Positions 45,880 through 54,952 of a stretch of 64,000 nt of DNA are shown here, one piece after another. Below the pieces are notes generated by a model. That model ran no database searches. It was not told the DNA's origin and saw only the letters and a list, made by a program, of their open reading frames with translations. A program made the position numbers and the translations under genes. The first letter of the stretch is position 1. Every line of letters starts with the position of its first letter. The stretch comes from Poriferisodalis sp965116715 (GTDB lineage Bacteria; Actinomycetota; Acidimicrobiia; Acidimicrobiales; Poriferisodalaceae): assembly GCA_965116715.1 (NCBI GenBank), contig OZ220724.1, positions 3,100,001 to 3,164,000 on the forward strand, given 5' to 3'.

Positions 45880-47058
45880 TCAGGAGCCGGCGTGTGCCGC
45901 CTGCAGTGCTGCGCGGATATCGGCGGTCAGGTCGTCAGGATGCTCGAGTCCCATCGACAGCCTGATCATCCCCTCGCCGATGCCGATCGCTGCACGCTGA
46001 GCGGGTTCCAGCTGGGCATGGGTCATCGATGCGGGGTGATTGACGAGCGTCTCGGGGCCGCCCAGCGACGGCGCCAAGTGGGCCAGGCGCAGCGCCTGGG
46101 CGAAGGCGCACGCTGCGTCGTAGCCCCCAGCGAGCTCGAAGGTGACACAGCCGCCGCCCGATGCCATCTGTCTGGCTGCGAGCGCACGCTGGGGGTGCCC
46201 TTCGAGGCCGGGGTAGTGCACCTCGGCAACGGCGCTGTGGGCGCTCAGCAAGCCGGCGACGTCGAGGGCATTCGCGCACTGGCGCTCCATGCGGACCCCG
46301 AGGGTCTTGAGGCCGCGCAGCGCATTCCAGCTGTCGAAGGCCGATGCCGAGCTGCCCTGCACCACTGCGTAGCCCCACAGCTCGTTGACCAACGTCTTCT
46401 CACCGGCAATCACCCCGAGGGTGGCGTCGTTGTGGCCCGACAGCGCCTTGGTGGCGGAGTGGACCACGAGGTCCACCCCGTAGTCGAGCGGACGCTGGAT
46501 GAGCGGCGTGGCCATCGTGGAGTCGACCACCGTGATCGGGCCGGCGATGGCGCCGAGCGCTTCGAGATCGGCCAGGGCAAGCGTCGGGTTGCTGGGCGTC
46601 TCGGCGAACACCAAGGTCGTGCGCCCCGGCTCGACGGCGGCCAGCCACGCTCCGGTGTCGTCCACGTCCACGAAGGTGACCTCGATCCCGAATCGTGGGC
46701 AGACCTGGTTGAACAGCTGCAGCGTGCCCGAGAACAACTGCCGCTGGGTGACCACATGGCTTCCCTGCGAGCACATCCCGAGCACCACCGTCGAGATGGC
46801 GCCCATGCCGCTGGAGCTGCAGATGGCGGCCTCGGCATCTTCAAGTTCGGCCACGGCGTCGGCGAACGCCTGCACGGTGGGGTTGCCGTAGCGGCCGTAG
46901 AAGTCGGTGACGCGGGGGCGCACGGCCCGGCGAGCGGCATCGGTTGCGTCCGCCGCCCCGAACGCCGTGGACGGCTCGAGCGCGGGCGCCAGCCCGCCGT
47001 CCGCGCTGCGGCTGGCTACCAGCGCGGCCGTGTCGGGATGGTCAGCGCGTCGGTTCAT
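45880..47058 (-). CDS. Cys/Met metabolism PLP-dependent enzyme (cystathionine gamma-synthase/sulfhydrylase type)
   Basis: A 392-residue trans-sulfuration enzyme. It carries the PLP lysine Lys204 in HSATKALSGHND, plus YGRYGNPTVQAFADAVAELE, SSGMGAISTVVLGM and ETPSNPTLALAD. Members make cystathionine or homocysteine from an activated homoserine, or break down cystathionine; the exact reaction cannot be read. The adjacent sulfite-reductase operon supports use of sulfide (O-acyl-homoserine sulfhydrylase). AGGAGA lies nine bases upstream of the ATG and a 17-bp palindrome sits just beyond. Confidence 0.92.
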   Translation of the reverse strand: MNRRADHPDTAALVASRSADGGLAPALEPSTAFGAADATDAARRAVRPRVTDFYGRYGNPTVQAFADAVAELEDAEAAICSSSGMGAISTVVLGMCSQGSHVVTQRQLFSGTLQLFNQVCPRFGIEVTFVDVDDTGAWLAAVEPGRTTLVFAETPSNPTLALADLEALGAIAGPITVVDSTMATPLIQRPLDYGVDLVVHSATKALSGHNDATLGVIAGEKTLVNELWGYAVVQGSSASAFDSWNALRGLKTLGVRMERQCANALDVAGLLSAHSAVAEVHYPGLEGHPQRALAARQMASGGGCVTFELAGGYDAACAFAQALRLAHLAPSLGGPETLVNHPASMTHAQLEPAQRAAIGIGEGMIRLSMGLEHPDDLTADIRAALQAAHAGS

Positions 47059-47071
47059 CGCTGTCTCCTGA

Positions 47072-47088
47072 AGAACGACAGTCGTTCT
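47072..47088. promoter_or_regulatory. 17-bp perfect palindrome upstream of the PLP enzyme gene
   Basis: AGAACGAC-A-GTCGTTCT is an 8+1+8 perfect inverted repeat centred 22 nt before the ATG. The form GAACGACnGTCGTTC is typical of TetR-family operators. No TetR gene lies in the window. Confidence 0.55.
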
Positions 47089-47152
47089 ACAACACCGCCA
47101 TCGCCGCCCACGACCGATTTTCGGCGAGGCGCTAGGTCACTGCTGGGGTGAC

Positions 47153-47169
47153 GGTATCTGATTGATACC
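47153..47169. promoter_or_regulatory. Operator of the antitoxin-doc operon
   Basis: GGTATC-TGATT-GATACC, a perfect 6-bp inverted repeat, ends ten bases before the antitoxin ATG and overlaps its -10 box. Phd-Doc and RHH modules autorepress through such sites. Confidence 0.6.
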
Positions 47170-47171
47170 AT
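47166..47171 (+). promoter_or_regulatory. -10 box of a leaderless-type promoter (TA operon)
   Basis: TACCAT ends 7 nt before the ATG at 47179 and lies partly within the inverted repeat. Confidence 0.5.
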
Positions 47172-47178
47172 TCGGGAC

Positions 47179-47382
47179 ATGGCGATGACGCTGCGACTGA
47201 CCGACGACGAGCAGGAGGCGCTGCGTCAGCGCGCCGCGCTCGACGGCACCTCCATGCAGGAAGCAGCTCGGCGCGCCGTGCGCGAGTACGTGGCCAAGGC
47301 GACCCATCGCGACCGGGTGGCGGCAGCAGCCGATCTCATCACGGATCGTCACGCCGATGCGCTCCGGCGACTCGGCGAGTGA
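47179..47382 (+). CDS. Ribbon-helix-helix type antitoxin
   Basis: A 67-residue antitoxin. The N-terminus reads MAMTLRLTDDEQEALRQRAA followed by DGTSMQEAARRAVREYV, the strand-helix-helix pattern of CopG/RHH DNA-binding proteins, with a charged C-terminus that would wrap the toxin. It overlaps the doc gene by four bases (GTGA). A second ATG two codons in is possible. Self-regulation through the adjacent palindrome is expected by analogy. Confidence 0.85.
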   Translation: MAMTLRLTDDEQEALRQRAALDGTSMQEAARRAVREYVAKATHRDRVAAAADLITDRHADALRRLGE

Positions 47383-47768
47383 ACGAGAGCGTCGAGTACC
47401 TCTCGGCTGAGGATCTCGTCGAGCTGGCTCGCCGGCTGCTCGGCGATCCTCCGCCGATCCGCGATGTCGGGCTGCTCGGAGCGGCAGCGGCCCGGCCCCA
47501 GGCGTCGGCGTTCGGCGAGGACGCGTACCCCGACATCTGGACCAAGGCAGCAGCGCTGTTGCACTCGGTGGTGAACAACCACCCTCTCGTCGACGGCAAC
47601 AAGCGCCTCGGCTGGCTCGCGACAGCCGTCTTCTTGGAGCTCAACGACGCCAGCGTCAGCACCGCCGCCAACGACGCCGTCTACGACCTCGTCATGACCG
47701 TCGCCTCAACCGACCTCACCGTCGACGACATCGCAGATGCACTACGCGCCATGCACGCTCATGTGTGA
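47379..47768 (+). CDS. Doc-type toxin (Fic/Doc family)
   Basis: A 129-residue Fic-fold toxin. The family motif is present as HPLVDGNKRLGWLA near residue 67, matching HxFx(D/E)GNKR with Leu in place of Phe. Doc proteins phosphorylate EF-Tu and stop translation, and are held in check by the partner antitoxin. YLSAEDLVELAR at the start is also typical. GTG start in the overlap with the antitoxin gene. Its 3' end overlaps the higA-like gene on the other strand by 27 bases. Confidence 0.9.
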   Translation: MNESVEYLSAEDLVELARRLLGDPPPIRDVGLLGAAAARPQASAFGEDAYPDIWTKAAALLHSVVNNHPLVDGNKRLGWLATAVFLELNDASVSTAANDAVYDLVMTVASTDLTVDDIADALRAMHAHV

Positions 47769-48011
47769 TCTGTAAGCCGATTCGAGATTGAGCCACAACT
47801 CTGCCGAGGTGCCGAGCGCAGCGGAGATGGACTCGGCCAAGTCAGAGGTGATCTCAATATGGGCATCGAGGACGCCCGAGACGATATGTGCAGGCTGGCC
47901 CATCCGCTTCGCAAGTTGCGGAATGGTCCAACCACGCGCAGCAAGTTCGTCTGCCAGGTGTTCGCCGGGCGGAAACACCTCTGCGGCTACGAGCTTCGAA
48001 GACAAGTTCAC
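47742..48011 (-). CDS. HigA-type antitoxin, apparently orphan
   Basis: An 89-residue XRE helix-turn-helix protein of the HigA family: PGEHLADELAARGWTIPQLAKRMG, then VSGVLDAHIEITSDLAESISAALGTSAELWLNLESAYR, the usual HigA core. No HigB-type RelE toxin lies upstream (48012-48153) or downstream, so it is an orphan or a stand-alone regulator. GTG start with GGAGGTG just before it. It is divergent from hsdR and could regulate it. Confidence 0.85.
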   Translation of the reverse strand: MNLSSKLVAAEVFPPGEHLADELAARGWTIPQLAKRMGQPAHIVSGVLDAHIEITSDLAESISAALGTSAELWLNLESAYRSHMSVHGA

Positions 48012-48153
48012 GCACCTCCACCGTTAGCGATGGCCCAATCGACCGTCTGTGATTCGATCGGCAAGCGGCAGTGAGCCACCGCAGTCTCGGAAGCGGCGCT
48101 AGTGCCCATGAGCAGCCGTGCGCCACTTCCACCATCCGCTTCAAGATCGTACG

Positions 48154-51021
48154 ATGGCCGCTGGTGTGCGGGGTCGCGGTCGTGGGTTCGGGGACGATGT
48201 GAGCGACTACATGTCGCCCGAGCAGCTGGCTCGTCGGGACATCGACGAGCAGCTGACGGCGTGCGGTTGGGTGCTGCAGGACTTCAAGTCTGTGGCGGTG
48301 GCTGCGGCACAAGGCGTCGCCGTTCGTGAGGTGCCGACCACGGCCGGCCCTGCCGACTACGTGCTGTACGTGGACCGTCAGGCGATCGGTGTCATCGAGG
48401 CCAAGAAGGCTGGCATGACGCTCACTGGTGTTGAGCCGCAGACCCGTAAGTACCAGGCTGCATATCCGGAAGCCTGGCCTGCCGTCGAGATGAACGGGGC
48501 ATTGCCGTTCGGCTACGAGTCGACCGGCACCGAGACCCGGTTCACGAGCGGGCTAGACCCGGTGCCGGCGAGTCGTCGAGTGTTCACCTTCCATCGTCCC
48601 GACACTCTGGCGCGTTGGCTGGCGAACCATGCCGGTGGGATGGATGCCGGGCTCGGTCTGCGTGCGGGCGTGATACATCTGCCAGGCCTTGACGCTGATG
48701 CTGGGCATCTGTGGCCCGCTCAGGAAGAGGCCGTCCGCAACCTTGAGCAATCGTTCAAGGACAACCGCCCTCGGGCTCTGATCCAGATGGCTACCGGCTC
48801 GGGCAAGACGTTCACTGCTGCCAACGTCTGCTACCGCCTACTGCGCCACGCGGGCGCCGAGCGGATTCTCTTCCTCGTCGACCGAGCGAATCTCGGCCGT
48901 CAAGCACTCCGGGAGTTCCAAGGGTTCGCCACGCCCGACGACGGCCGCAAGTTCACCGAGCTCTACAACGTCCGCCATCTCACGTCATCACGACTCGACA
49001 TGGCCAACGAGGCAGCGACCAAGGTCCACATCTGCACGATCCAGAGGCTGCATTCGATCCTGCGAGGCGATGACGAGCTCGACGAAGCTCTGGACGAGAA
49101 GAGCGGTTTCGAGACCGCTCCGTCTGAGCCTGTCGAGGTTGCCTACAACCCGCTGGTACCGATCGAGTCTTACGACCTGATCATCATCGACGAGTGTCAC
49201 CGCTCCATCTACGGCGTGTGGCGCCAGGTGCTCGAGTATTTCGACGCCTTTCTCGTCGGTCTGACGGCAACTCCCGGCAAGCAGACGTTCGGCTTCTTCG
49301 ACCAGAACCTGGTCATGGAGTATGGGCACGCCCAGGCAGTGGCCGACCGCGTGAACGTGGACTTCGACGTGTTCCGCATCCGCACGGAGATCACCGAGTC
49401 TGGCGGCACGGTGCCCGCCGAGTTCGTCACCAAGTTCCGCGATCGTGACACCCGCGAGCACCGGTTGGAGAAGATCGACGAGGACATCGCCTACGACGCC
49501 AACCAGCTCGACAGAAGCGTGGTGGCGCCTGACCAGATCCGCACTGTTGTGCGTGCGCTGCGCAGTTCGCTTCCCGAGATGTTCCCCGACCGCGAGCGGT
49601 GGGAAGACGGCTCGCTTCGGCACATTCCCAAGACGCTGATCTTCGCGAAGGACGACAGCCACGCCGACGACATCGTCCAAGTCGTACGGCGGGAGTTCAA
49701 CCTCGGCAATGAAGGAGCGGTGAAGATCACCTACCGCTCGGGAGACGCCGGCAACAAGCCCGAGAACCTGCTGGCCCAGTTCCGCACCAGCTACGAGACC
49801 CGTATAGCCGTAACGGTGGACATGATCGCGACCGGCACCGATGTGAAGCCGATCGAGTGCGTGGTGTTCATGCGCATGGTCCGCAGCCGAAACTTCTTCG
49901 AGCAGATGAAAGGACGCGGAGTGCGGGTGATCGACAGCGACCAGTTGCGCGCCGTCACCCCGGACGCTGCCGCCAAGGACCGCTTCGTGATCGTGGACGC
50001 AGTCGGCGTGACCGAAGCCGATCTGCACGACACGGTTCCGATGGAACGCCAGCGAACGAAGAGTTTCGACAAGCTGCTCACCGATGTCGGTATGGGTTCG
50101 ACCGATCCCGACGTGGTGTCGTCAGTTGCGTCGCGACTCACCCGGCTGGACCGACGGATGACCGCAGCGGACCGGACCGAGGTGGAGAATGTGGCGGGAG
50201 TCGCGCTGACGGATTTGGTGCGCGGCATGGTGAACGCGCTGGATGTCGACCGTCAGTACGAGGCAGCAGCGGCCCACGCCGGCGGTGATCCCACACCCGA
50301 TCAGGTCAAGGCCGCCGCTACGGCGATGATCCGCGAGGCGCTGCAGCCGCTTGCAGGCAATTCAGCGCTGCGCGAGAAACTGGTCGAAGTCAGGCGCAGC
50401 TACGAGCAGGCGATCGACGAAGCCTCGAGAGATCAACTGATCATCAACGAGTTCTCGAAGGACGCAGCCGACCGCGCCCGTGCCCAGGTCGAGTCGTGGC
50501 GGCAGTTCATCGACGACAACAAAGACGAGATCACCGCGCTGCAAGTGCTGTACAGCCAGCCCTACAGCGGAGGGCTCAGCTACGACGACGTCAAGGAACT
50601 GGCGAACGCAATCAAGCGACCGCCGCATCGCTGGACCCCGGACGCGCTGTGGCAGGCATACGAGACGCTCGACAAGTCCAAGGTGCGCGGATCGGGCCAC
50701 CGAGTCAGCACCGATCTGGTGAGCCTTGTTCGCTACACGCTCGGCGAAGCCGACATCTTGGTGTCCTACCCGGACCTCGTCAGCGAGCGCTTCGAAGCGT
50801 GGATGCTGCAGCAGTCCAACGCCGGCCGATCGTTCTCCCAAGAACAAGCGGCGTACTTGGGGTTGATCAAGCGGCACATCGCCACCAACCTCGGCATCGC
50901 GCCCAGCGAATTGATGGCACCGCCCTTTAGCGCTCAAGGTGGCCTCGGTAAGGCCAAACAGCTCTTCGGCGACGAACTCGACGCGCTCCTCGACGAACTC
51001 ACCACTGCCCTCGCCGCATGA
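48154..51021 (+). CDS. hsdR: Type I restriction enzyme R subunit (HsdR)
   Basis: Translocase and nuclease subunit (955 aa from this start). The N-terminal PD-(D/E)xK site is ADYVLYVDRQAIGVIEAKKAG; the SF2 motor shows Walker A MATGSGKT and the DECH box in IIDECHRSIYG, followed by LTATPGKQTFGFFDQ and the motif VI-like MKGRGVRVID. Start uncertain: ATG 48154, GTG 48166 or ATG 48211 are in frame, and TACGAT at 48150 may be a -10 box. The stop overlaps hsdS (ATGA). Confidence 0.95.
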   Translation: MAAGVRGRGRGFGDDVSDYMSPEQLARRDIDEQLTACGWVLQDFKSVAVAAAQGVAVREVPTTAGPADYVLYVDRQAIGVIEAKKAGMTLTGVEPQTRKYQAAYPEAWPAVEMNGALPFGYESTGTETRFTSGLDPVPASRRVFTFHRPDTLARWLANHAGGMDAGLGLRAGVIHLPGLDADAGHLWPAQEEAVRNLEQSFKDNRPRALIQMATGSGKTFTAANVCYRLLRHAGAERILFLVDRANLGRQALREFQGFATPDDGRKFTELYNVRHLTSSRLDMANEAATKVHICTIQRLHSILRGDDELDEALDEKSGFETAPSEPVEVAYNPLVPIESYDLIIIDECHRSIYGVWRQVLEYFDAFLVGLTATPGKQTFGFFDQNLVMEYGHAQAVADRVNVDFDVFRIRTEITESGGTVPAEFVTKFRDRDTREHRLEKIDEDIAYDANQLDRSVVAPDQIRTVVRALRSSLPEMFPDRERWEDGSLRHIPKTLIFAKDDSHADDIVQVVRREFNLGNEGAVKITYRSGDAGNKPENLLAQFRTSYETRIAVTVDMIATGTDVKPIECVVFMRMVRSRNFFEQMKGRGVRVIDSDQLRAVTPDAAAKDRFVIVDAVGVTEADLHDTVPMERQRTKSFDKLLTDVGMGSTDPDVVSSVASRLTRLDRRMTAADRTEVENVAGVALTDLVRGMVNALDVDRQYEAAAAHAGGDPTPDQVKAAATAMIREALQPLAGNSALREKLVEVRRSYEQAIDEASRDQLIINEFSKDAADRARAQVESWRQFIDDNKDEITALQVLYSQPYSGGLSYDDVKELANAIKRPPHRWTPDALWQAYETLDKSKVRGSGHRVSTDLVSLVRYTLGEADILVSYPDLVSERFEAWMLQQSNAGRSFSQEQAAYLGLIKRHIATNLGIAPSELMAPPFSAQGGLGKAKQLFGDELDALLDELTTALAA

Positions 51022-52274
51022 CGGCTGACCTCCCGTCTGGCTGGGCGCTAGCAACGATCGGTGATGTCGCCGACGTCCAGCTCGGTCGGCAGCGGTCTCC
51101 GCAGCATCACTCCGGCGATCAGATGCGGCCGTATCTCCGGGCGGCCAATGTGACGTGGAAAGGCGTCAGTCTCGAGGATGTCAAGGAGATGAACTTTGAC
51201 GACAGCGACTTCAAGACCTACAGACTGGAGCCGGGCGACATCCTGCTGAATGAAGCGTCGGGCAGCCCGAATGAGGTCGGCAAACCAGCCATGTGGCGTG
51301 GGGAGATTGAAGACTGTTGCTTTCAGAACACCTTGCTCAAGCTGCGTGCACGTACCGTCGACGTGCGCTACCTGTACTGGTACTGCTGTTTCTCCGCTCT
51401 GACCGGGCGATTCGGTGAAGCAGGCCGAGGTGTCAACATTCGTCACCTCGGCAAACAAGGCTTGGTGCGCTTCCCGATCACAGTTGCTCCGCGCACGCAA
51501 CAGGAGCACATCGTCGCCGCCATCGAAGAGCACTTTTCCCGCCTCGACGCCATCGATGCCGCGCTCGATGCGGCGGAATTGCGTTGCCAAGCGCTCGTCA
51601 AGTCGATTCTTGTCGGCGCCATCCCGAACGATCCGCCAGCCGGCTGGCGGGTGACAACCGTCGACGAAGCGGGAGAAACTGGCCTTGGCCGGCAGAGATC
51701 ACCGAAGTACCACCGCGGGCCCAACATGAGGCCCTATCTCCGCGTCGCGAATGTCTTCGAGGACCGCATCGACGATTCAGACGTCATGGAGATGCACTTC
51801 GACGAATCCGACTTTGAGAAGTATCGACTCGAATTGGGCGATGTGCTGCTGAATGAGGGCCAGAGCCCAGAGTTCCTCGGCCGTCCCGCGGTGTATCGCG
51901 GCGACCCGCCGAGCGTTGCGTTCACTAACAGCCTGATCCGCTTCGTCCCAGGTCCGAGCGTGACGTCAGAGTGGGCATTGCTCGTATTCCGTCGACACAT
52001 GCACTCTGGGCGGTTCATGAAGGAATCGCGCATCACGACGAACATCGCCCACCTTGCACTGGGCCGCTTTCGTTCTGTCGAGTTCCCGATTCCGCCGTTG
52101 GAGGTCCAGGACGCATTGGTGGCGGCGACTCGAGCTGCTCTCGATGCCGTCGATCGAACCATAGAGCAGACTCGTGCCGCCACCGCGAGAACGGCGGCAC
52201 TAAGACGTTCAGTGCTCACATGTGCGTTCGCGGGCCGGCTAGTTTCACCGAAACTTGAGATGAACTTGCTCTAG
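51018..52274 (+). CDS. hsdS: Type I restriction specificity subunit (HsdS)
   Basis: Specificity subunit (418 aa) with two target-recognition domains (about residues 10-160 and 210-370), each followed by a helical spacer (QQEHIVAAIEEHFSRLDAID and VQDALVAATRAALDAVDRTI). Unusually, both domains open alike: GRQRSPQHHSGDQMRPYLRAANV and GRQRSPKYHRGPNMRPYLRVANV, then SDFKTYRLEPGDILLNE and SDFEKYRLELGDVLLNE, so the two half-sites may be related. It overlaps hsdR by four bases. hsdM is not adjacent; it lies about 7 kb downstream. Confidence 0.93.
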   Translation: MTADLPSGWALATIGDVADVQLGRQRSPQHHSGDQMRPYLRAANVTWKGVSLEDVKEMNFDDSDFKTYRLEPGDILLNEASGSPNEVGKPAMWRGEIEDCCFQNTLLKLRARTVDVRYLYWYCCFSALTGRFGEAGRGVNIRHLGKQGLVRFPITVAPRTQQEHIVAAIEEHFSRLDAIDAALDAAELRCQALVKSILVGAIPNDPPAGWRVTTVDEAGETGLGRQRSPKYHRGPNMRPYLRVANVFEDRIDDSDVMEMHFDESDFEKYRLELGDVLLNEGQSPEFLGRPAVYRGDPPSVAFTNSLIRFVPGPSVTSEWALLVFRRHMHSGRFMKESRITTNIAHLALGRFRSVEFPIPPLEVQDALVAATRAALDAVDRTIEQTRAATARTAALRRSVLTCAFAGRLVSPKLEMNLL

Positions 52275-52311
52275 AACCCATTCTGTATAGTCAACCCGCG
52301 ATTTGCACTTT

Positions 52312-52329
52312 AACTGGTGACTCCCAGTT
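52312..52329. terminator. Possible bidirectional terminator
   Basis: AACTGG-TGACTC-CCAGTT forms a 6-bp stem in the AT-rich gap between the converging hsdS and helicase genes. Weak but well placed. Confidence 0.35.
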
Positions 52330-52372
52330 GCACATAACATGATGCCAGGGAGGCGCAGCGAAGTCGTGAGGG

Positions 52373-54952
52373 CTAGCGCCGAGGTGGATTGCCGGCAGGC
52401 CTCTTCGTCAAGCGGTCCAACAGTTGGGATGGGAGCACGCCATGGCGCTGATATGTGTCCACAATTCTCCGCCGAACGGCACCTGTCTCCCTTACACTTC
52501 CAAGTCCAATCAGCTCATCGAGTGCAAGTCTGATCGAGTTTGCGATCGCAAGTAGTTCGTCAGGGGTCGTCAAGTAAACATGCGGGCCTGCTGAGCCGAT
52601 TGCGTCAGGAGCTAGGATTTGGCGCGGAGATACAAGAAGAGCGATGCTTCCCTCGGGAATGTCACCTGCACTTAGATCATACCGGAGAGTTTCCAATTGA
52701 TCGCCGATTTGTCGAATATCTCGTCGAGAAATCAAGCCATTTGCATCTTGCCCGCTCTTTGCCTCAATTGTGATCCAGAGTTCGTCGTCCCATCGCCAAA
52801 CCGAATCACATCGAGCCCCCTCTTTGGGCTTCCACGCTTCGGCGCCGATCATTTCACCAAGAAGCCGAAGAGCTGCTTCGTATGGCCGCGCTTGAGATTG
52901 TCCGAGTCCACCGAGCATTTGCTGCACCTGCTCTTGTACTCTCGACTTGCCTCTCGTTCCTAGCCTCTCGCCGAGCCTGCGCGCACCGATTTGATCTACT
53001 TGCTCCGCCGTCGGATAGTGCCCAGCCGCGAGAAGCTTCATTTCTCTCGGCCAGTGTGAAGGTCGCGCTGTTTCAATCGCTTGGTCAGTCAGCATCAGAC
53101 CAGTCGATTGAAGATCGGCAGAGGAACGCTCGATGCCAGCTCGATACTTCCACGTACCGGATAGGTGGAGCAAGAATGCGCGGTATCCTCGAGTGGCCTC
53201 TCCGCCTTGGCCCAAAATGGTGGCCGCCTCATAAAGTTCCTGACCTGCTTCGCTCCAGCGACCAGACCACGCATCCGCACATGCGGCCACCTCAATATCC
53301 GTTGCTCGTGCCAGTATCTCACTGCCCTCAGGGGCACTCACCTCTACATCTCGCCTTCGAGAAGCGATATAGTCCTCGCCCGCTCGGAAGGCTGAGCGAT
53401 CCGGGGAAAGAAATGCATCGACGAGCTGCAGGACTTCGTCTAGAGGTAGTGCACTATGGTCACGCCCGAAATCTATCTCGGCTTGAAGCTCAGGTCCGAG
53501 GGCGCTGCGTGTATCGGGTCTCGACAGGTAGTTGGTCAGGTCAGATCCGCACACAGCGACGATCGCTGTGTCTTCTGGATCGCGAGTGCATCGTCCAGTA
53601 CCTTGGATAACTCGAGTACGTATCCGTTCTGCCGACGTTGATCCAGCTCGGGCTCTGTCATTGAGAAAGCGCTCCATGAGAGACAACGAATCTGGAAGTC
53701 CGCGGAGAACTACGAGCCGACATGCGTCGCCGGGGAGATCAATTCCATCGTATCGGTTAGCGAGGCCACAAACTCCATTGGTTGCTACAGCGAAGTGGCT
53801 CAGCGAGGTTTCAATATTCCGATTGTCAAATATGGGCCAATCATCGGGAGCCAGTCTCGCGGAAAAGTCTCGCGCAGACTGCGTATCAGGAGTCAAGACG
53901 AGCGCCTTGCCGACGCGACGAGTAATCGCCTCAATCGCCGCATCTGGGGTACTATCTTCAATCAGAGCTGGAAAGAGGAAGAATCGACGGCCCGCACGCG
54001 GCTCCTGTGACGAACTCGGTAACGGCAGTCTATTGATTGGGGCTCGTCCAAACGCTCTTTCCAATTCCCCGCCGCGGCCGAGGGTCGCTGAGAGATATAT
54101 TCGTTGTCGAGCATCGCGAAAGATATAGTTCTCATGGGTAGGCGGAATGAGGGGCCGAATGTAGATTGAGTCTGGTGCGACAAATGCCAGGCAACTGGCA
54201 AGACCCTTTCGGATCATCTGAAGGCGAAACTCGATATCAGAATTCGAAATCCCTGCCAATGCCCTATCCAGATTCCTAAGGACGTTCTCGTCCTGAACAG
54301 GGAGCACCAATCTCGGAGAAGATCCTAAGGCAGAGCTTCCACTATCGCTTCTCAGTTGCTCCAAGTAGAGGCCGTCTAGGCCCGGCGCGATAGCATTCAG
54401 CAAGTTCGAGTAGGCGTCCGGTATTTCGGAACGTACGATTCGTACGCTGAACGCATCTGCTACGTATTGCTCAGCGGCATGAGCGTCGTCGAATACAATT
54501 AGCTGTGCCGGCTCCAGTTTGGGGCTGCTGTTGAATATCGAGCTATATGTGGTGACCGCTAGGCGCTCAGCAGCCGCAAAGGCGGTTCTGTCCTGTACTG
54601 GCCAATCTCGGTTGGGCCCAACGAGCAATGAAACGGAAAGAGCAGCTTTCTGTGCAGCCAGTGCTGTCTGACGGGCAAGTTGTTGAGTAGGACACGCATA
54701 TATGACGTGACACTTGTCGCGCAACCTTACCCATTCAGCGATCAATAACCCGGGAAGCGTCTTGCCAGTACCGGTTGGCAGCTCGAGCGCTATGTCCGGC
54801 GTAGTTGTGTGTTGCTCGACATAAGCGCGTATGACGTCACTCTGATGCGTCCATAGAGCTGAAATGTCACCTGTTCCGCGAGGGAGATCTCTGAACAATT
54901 GTTCTGGATCTGCAGGAAGGTCGATGCGTGACTGATACGTCTTGAACGGCAT
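52373..54952 (-). CDS. DEAD-type helicase with C-terminal nuclease-like domain
   Basis: An 859-residue SF2 helicase. Walker A is ELPTGTGKT (Lys64), motif II is DDAH at 155-158, and motif VI is VIQGTGRCTRDPED; layout resembles XPD/DinG-type or DISARM-like helicases rather than HsdR. Residues ~715-740 carry VWRWDDELWITIEAKSGQ, a D...ExK pattern of PD-(D/E)xK nucleases. Base composition is clearly lower in GC (close to half) than the rest of the window, and codon use is different, so it was probably acquired separately. Precise defence family not recognised. Confidence 0.85.
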   Translation of the reverse strand: MPFKTYQSRIDLPADPEQLFRDLPRGTGDISALWTHQSDVIRAYVEQHTTTPDIALELPTGTGKTLPGLLIAEWVRLRDKCHVIYACPTQQLARQTALAAQKAALSVSLLVGPNRDWPVQDRTAFAAAERLAVTTYSSIFNSSPKLEPAQLIVFDDAHAAEQYVADAFSVRIVRSEIPDAYSNLLNAIAPGLDGLYLEQLRSDSGSSALGSSPRLVLPVQDENVLRNLDRALAGISNSDIEFRLQMIRKGLASCLAFVAPDSIYIRPLIPPTHENYIFRDARQRIYLSATLGRGGELERAFGRAPINRLPLPSSSQEPRAGRRFFLFPALIEDSTPDAAIEAITRRVGKALVLTPDTQSARDFSARLAPDDWPIFDNRNIETSLSHFAVATNGVCGLANRYDGIDLPGDACRLVVLRGLPDSLSLMERFLNDRARAGSTSAERIRTRVIQGTGRCTRDPEDTAIVAVCGSDLTNYLSRPDTRSALGPELQAEIDFGRDHSALPLDEVLQLVDAFLSPDRSAFRAGEDYIASRRRDVEVSAPEGSEILARATDIEVAACADAWSGRWSEAGQELYEAATILGQGGEATRGYRAFLLHLSGTWKYRAGIERSSADLQSTGLMLTDQAIETARPSHWPREMKLLAAGHYPTAEQVDQIGARRLGERLGTRGKSRVQEQVQQMLGGLGQSQARPYEAALRLLGEMIGAEAWKPKEGARCDSVWRWDDELWITIEAKSGQDANGLISRRDIRQIGDQLETLRYDLSAGDIPEGSIALLVSPRQILAPDAIGSAGPHVYLTTPDELLAIANSIRLALDELIGLGSVRETGAVRRRIVDTYQRHGVLPSQLLDRLTKRPAGNPPRR

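Noticed and set aside
47059..47178. SAM riboswitch before the trans-sulfuration gene
   Set aside because: The leader is too short and contains only the 17-bp palindrome, not the multi-stem SAM aptamer.
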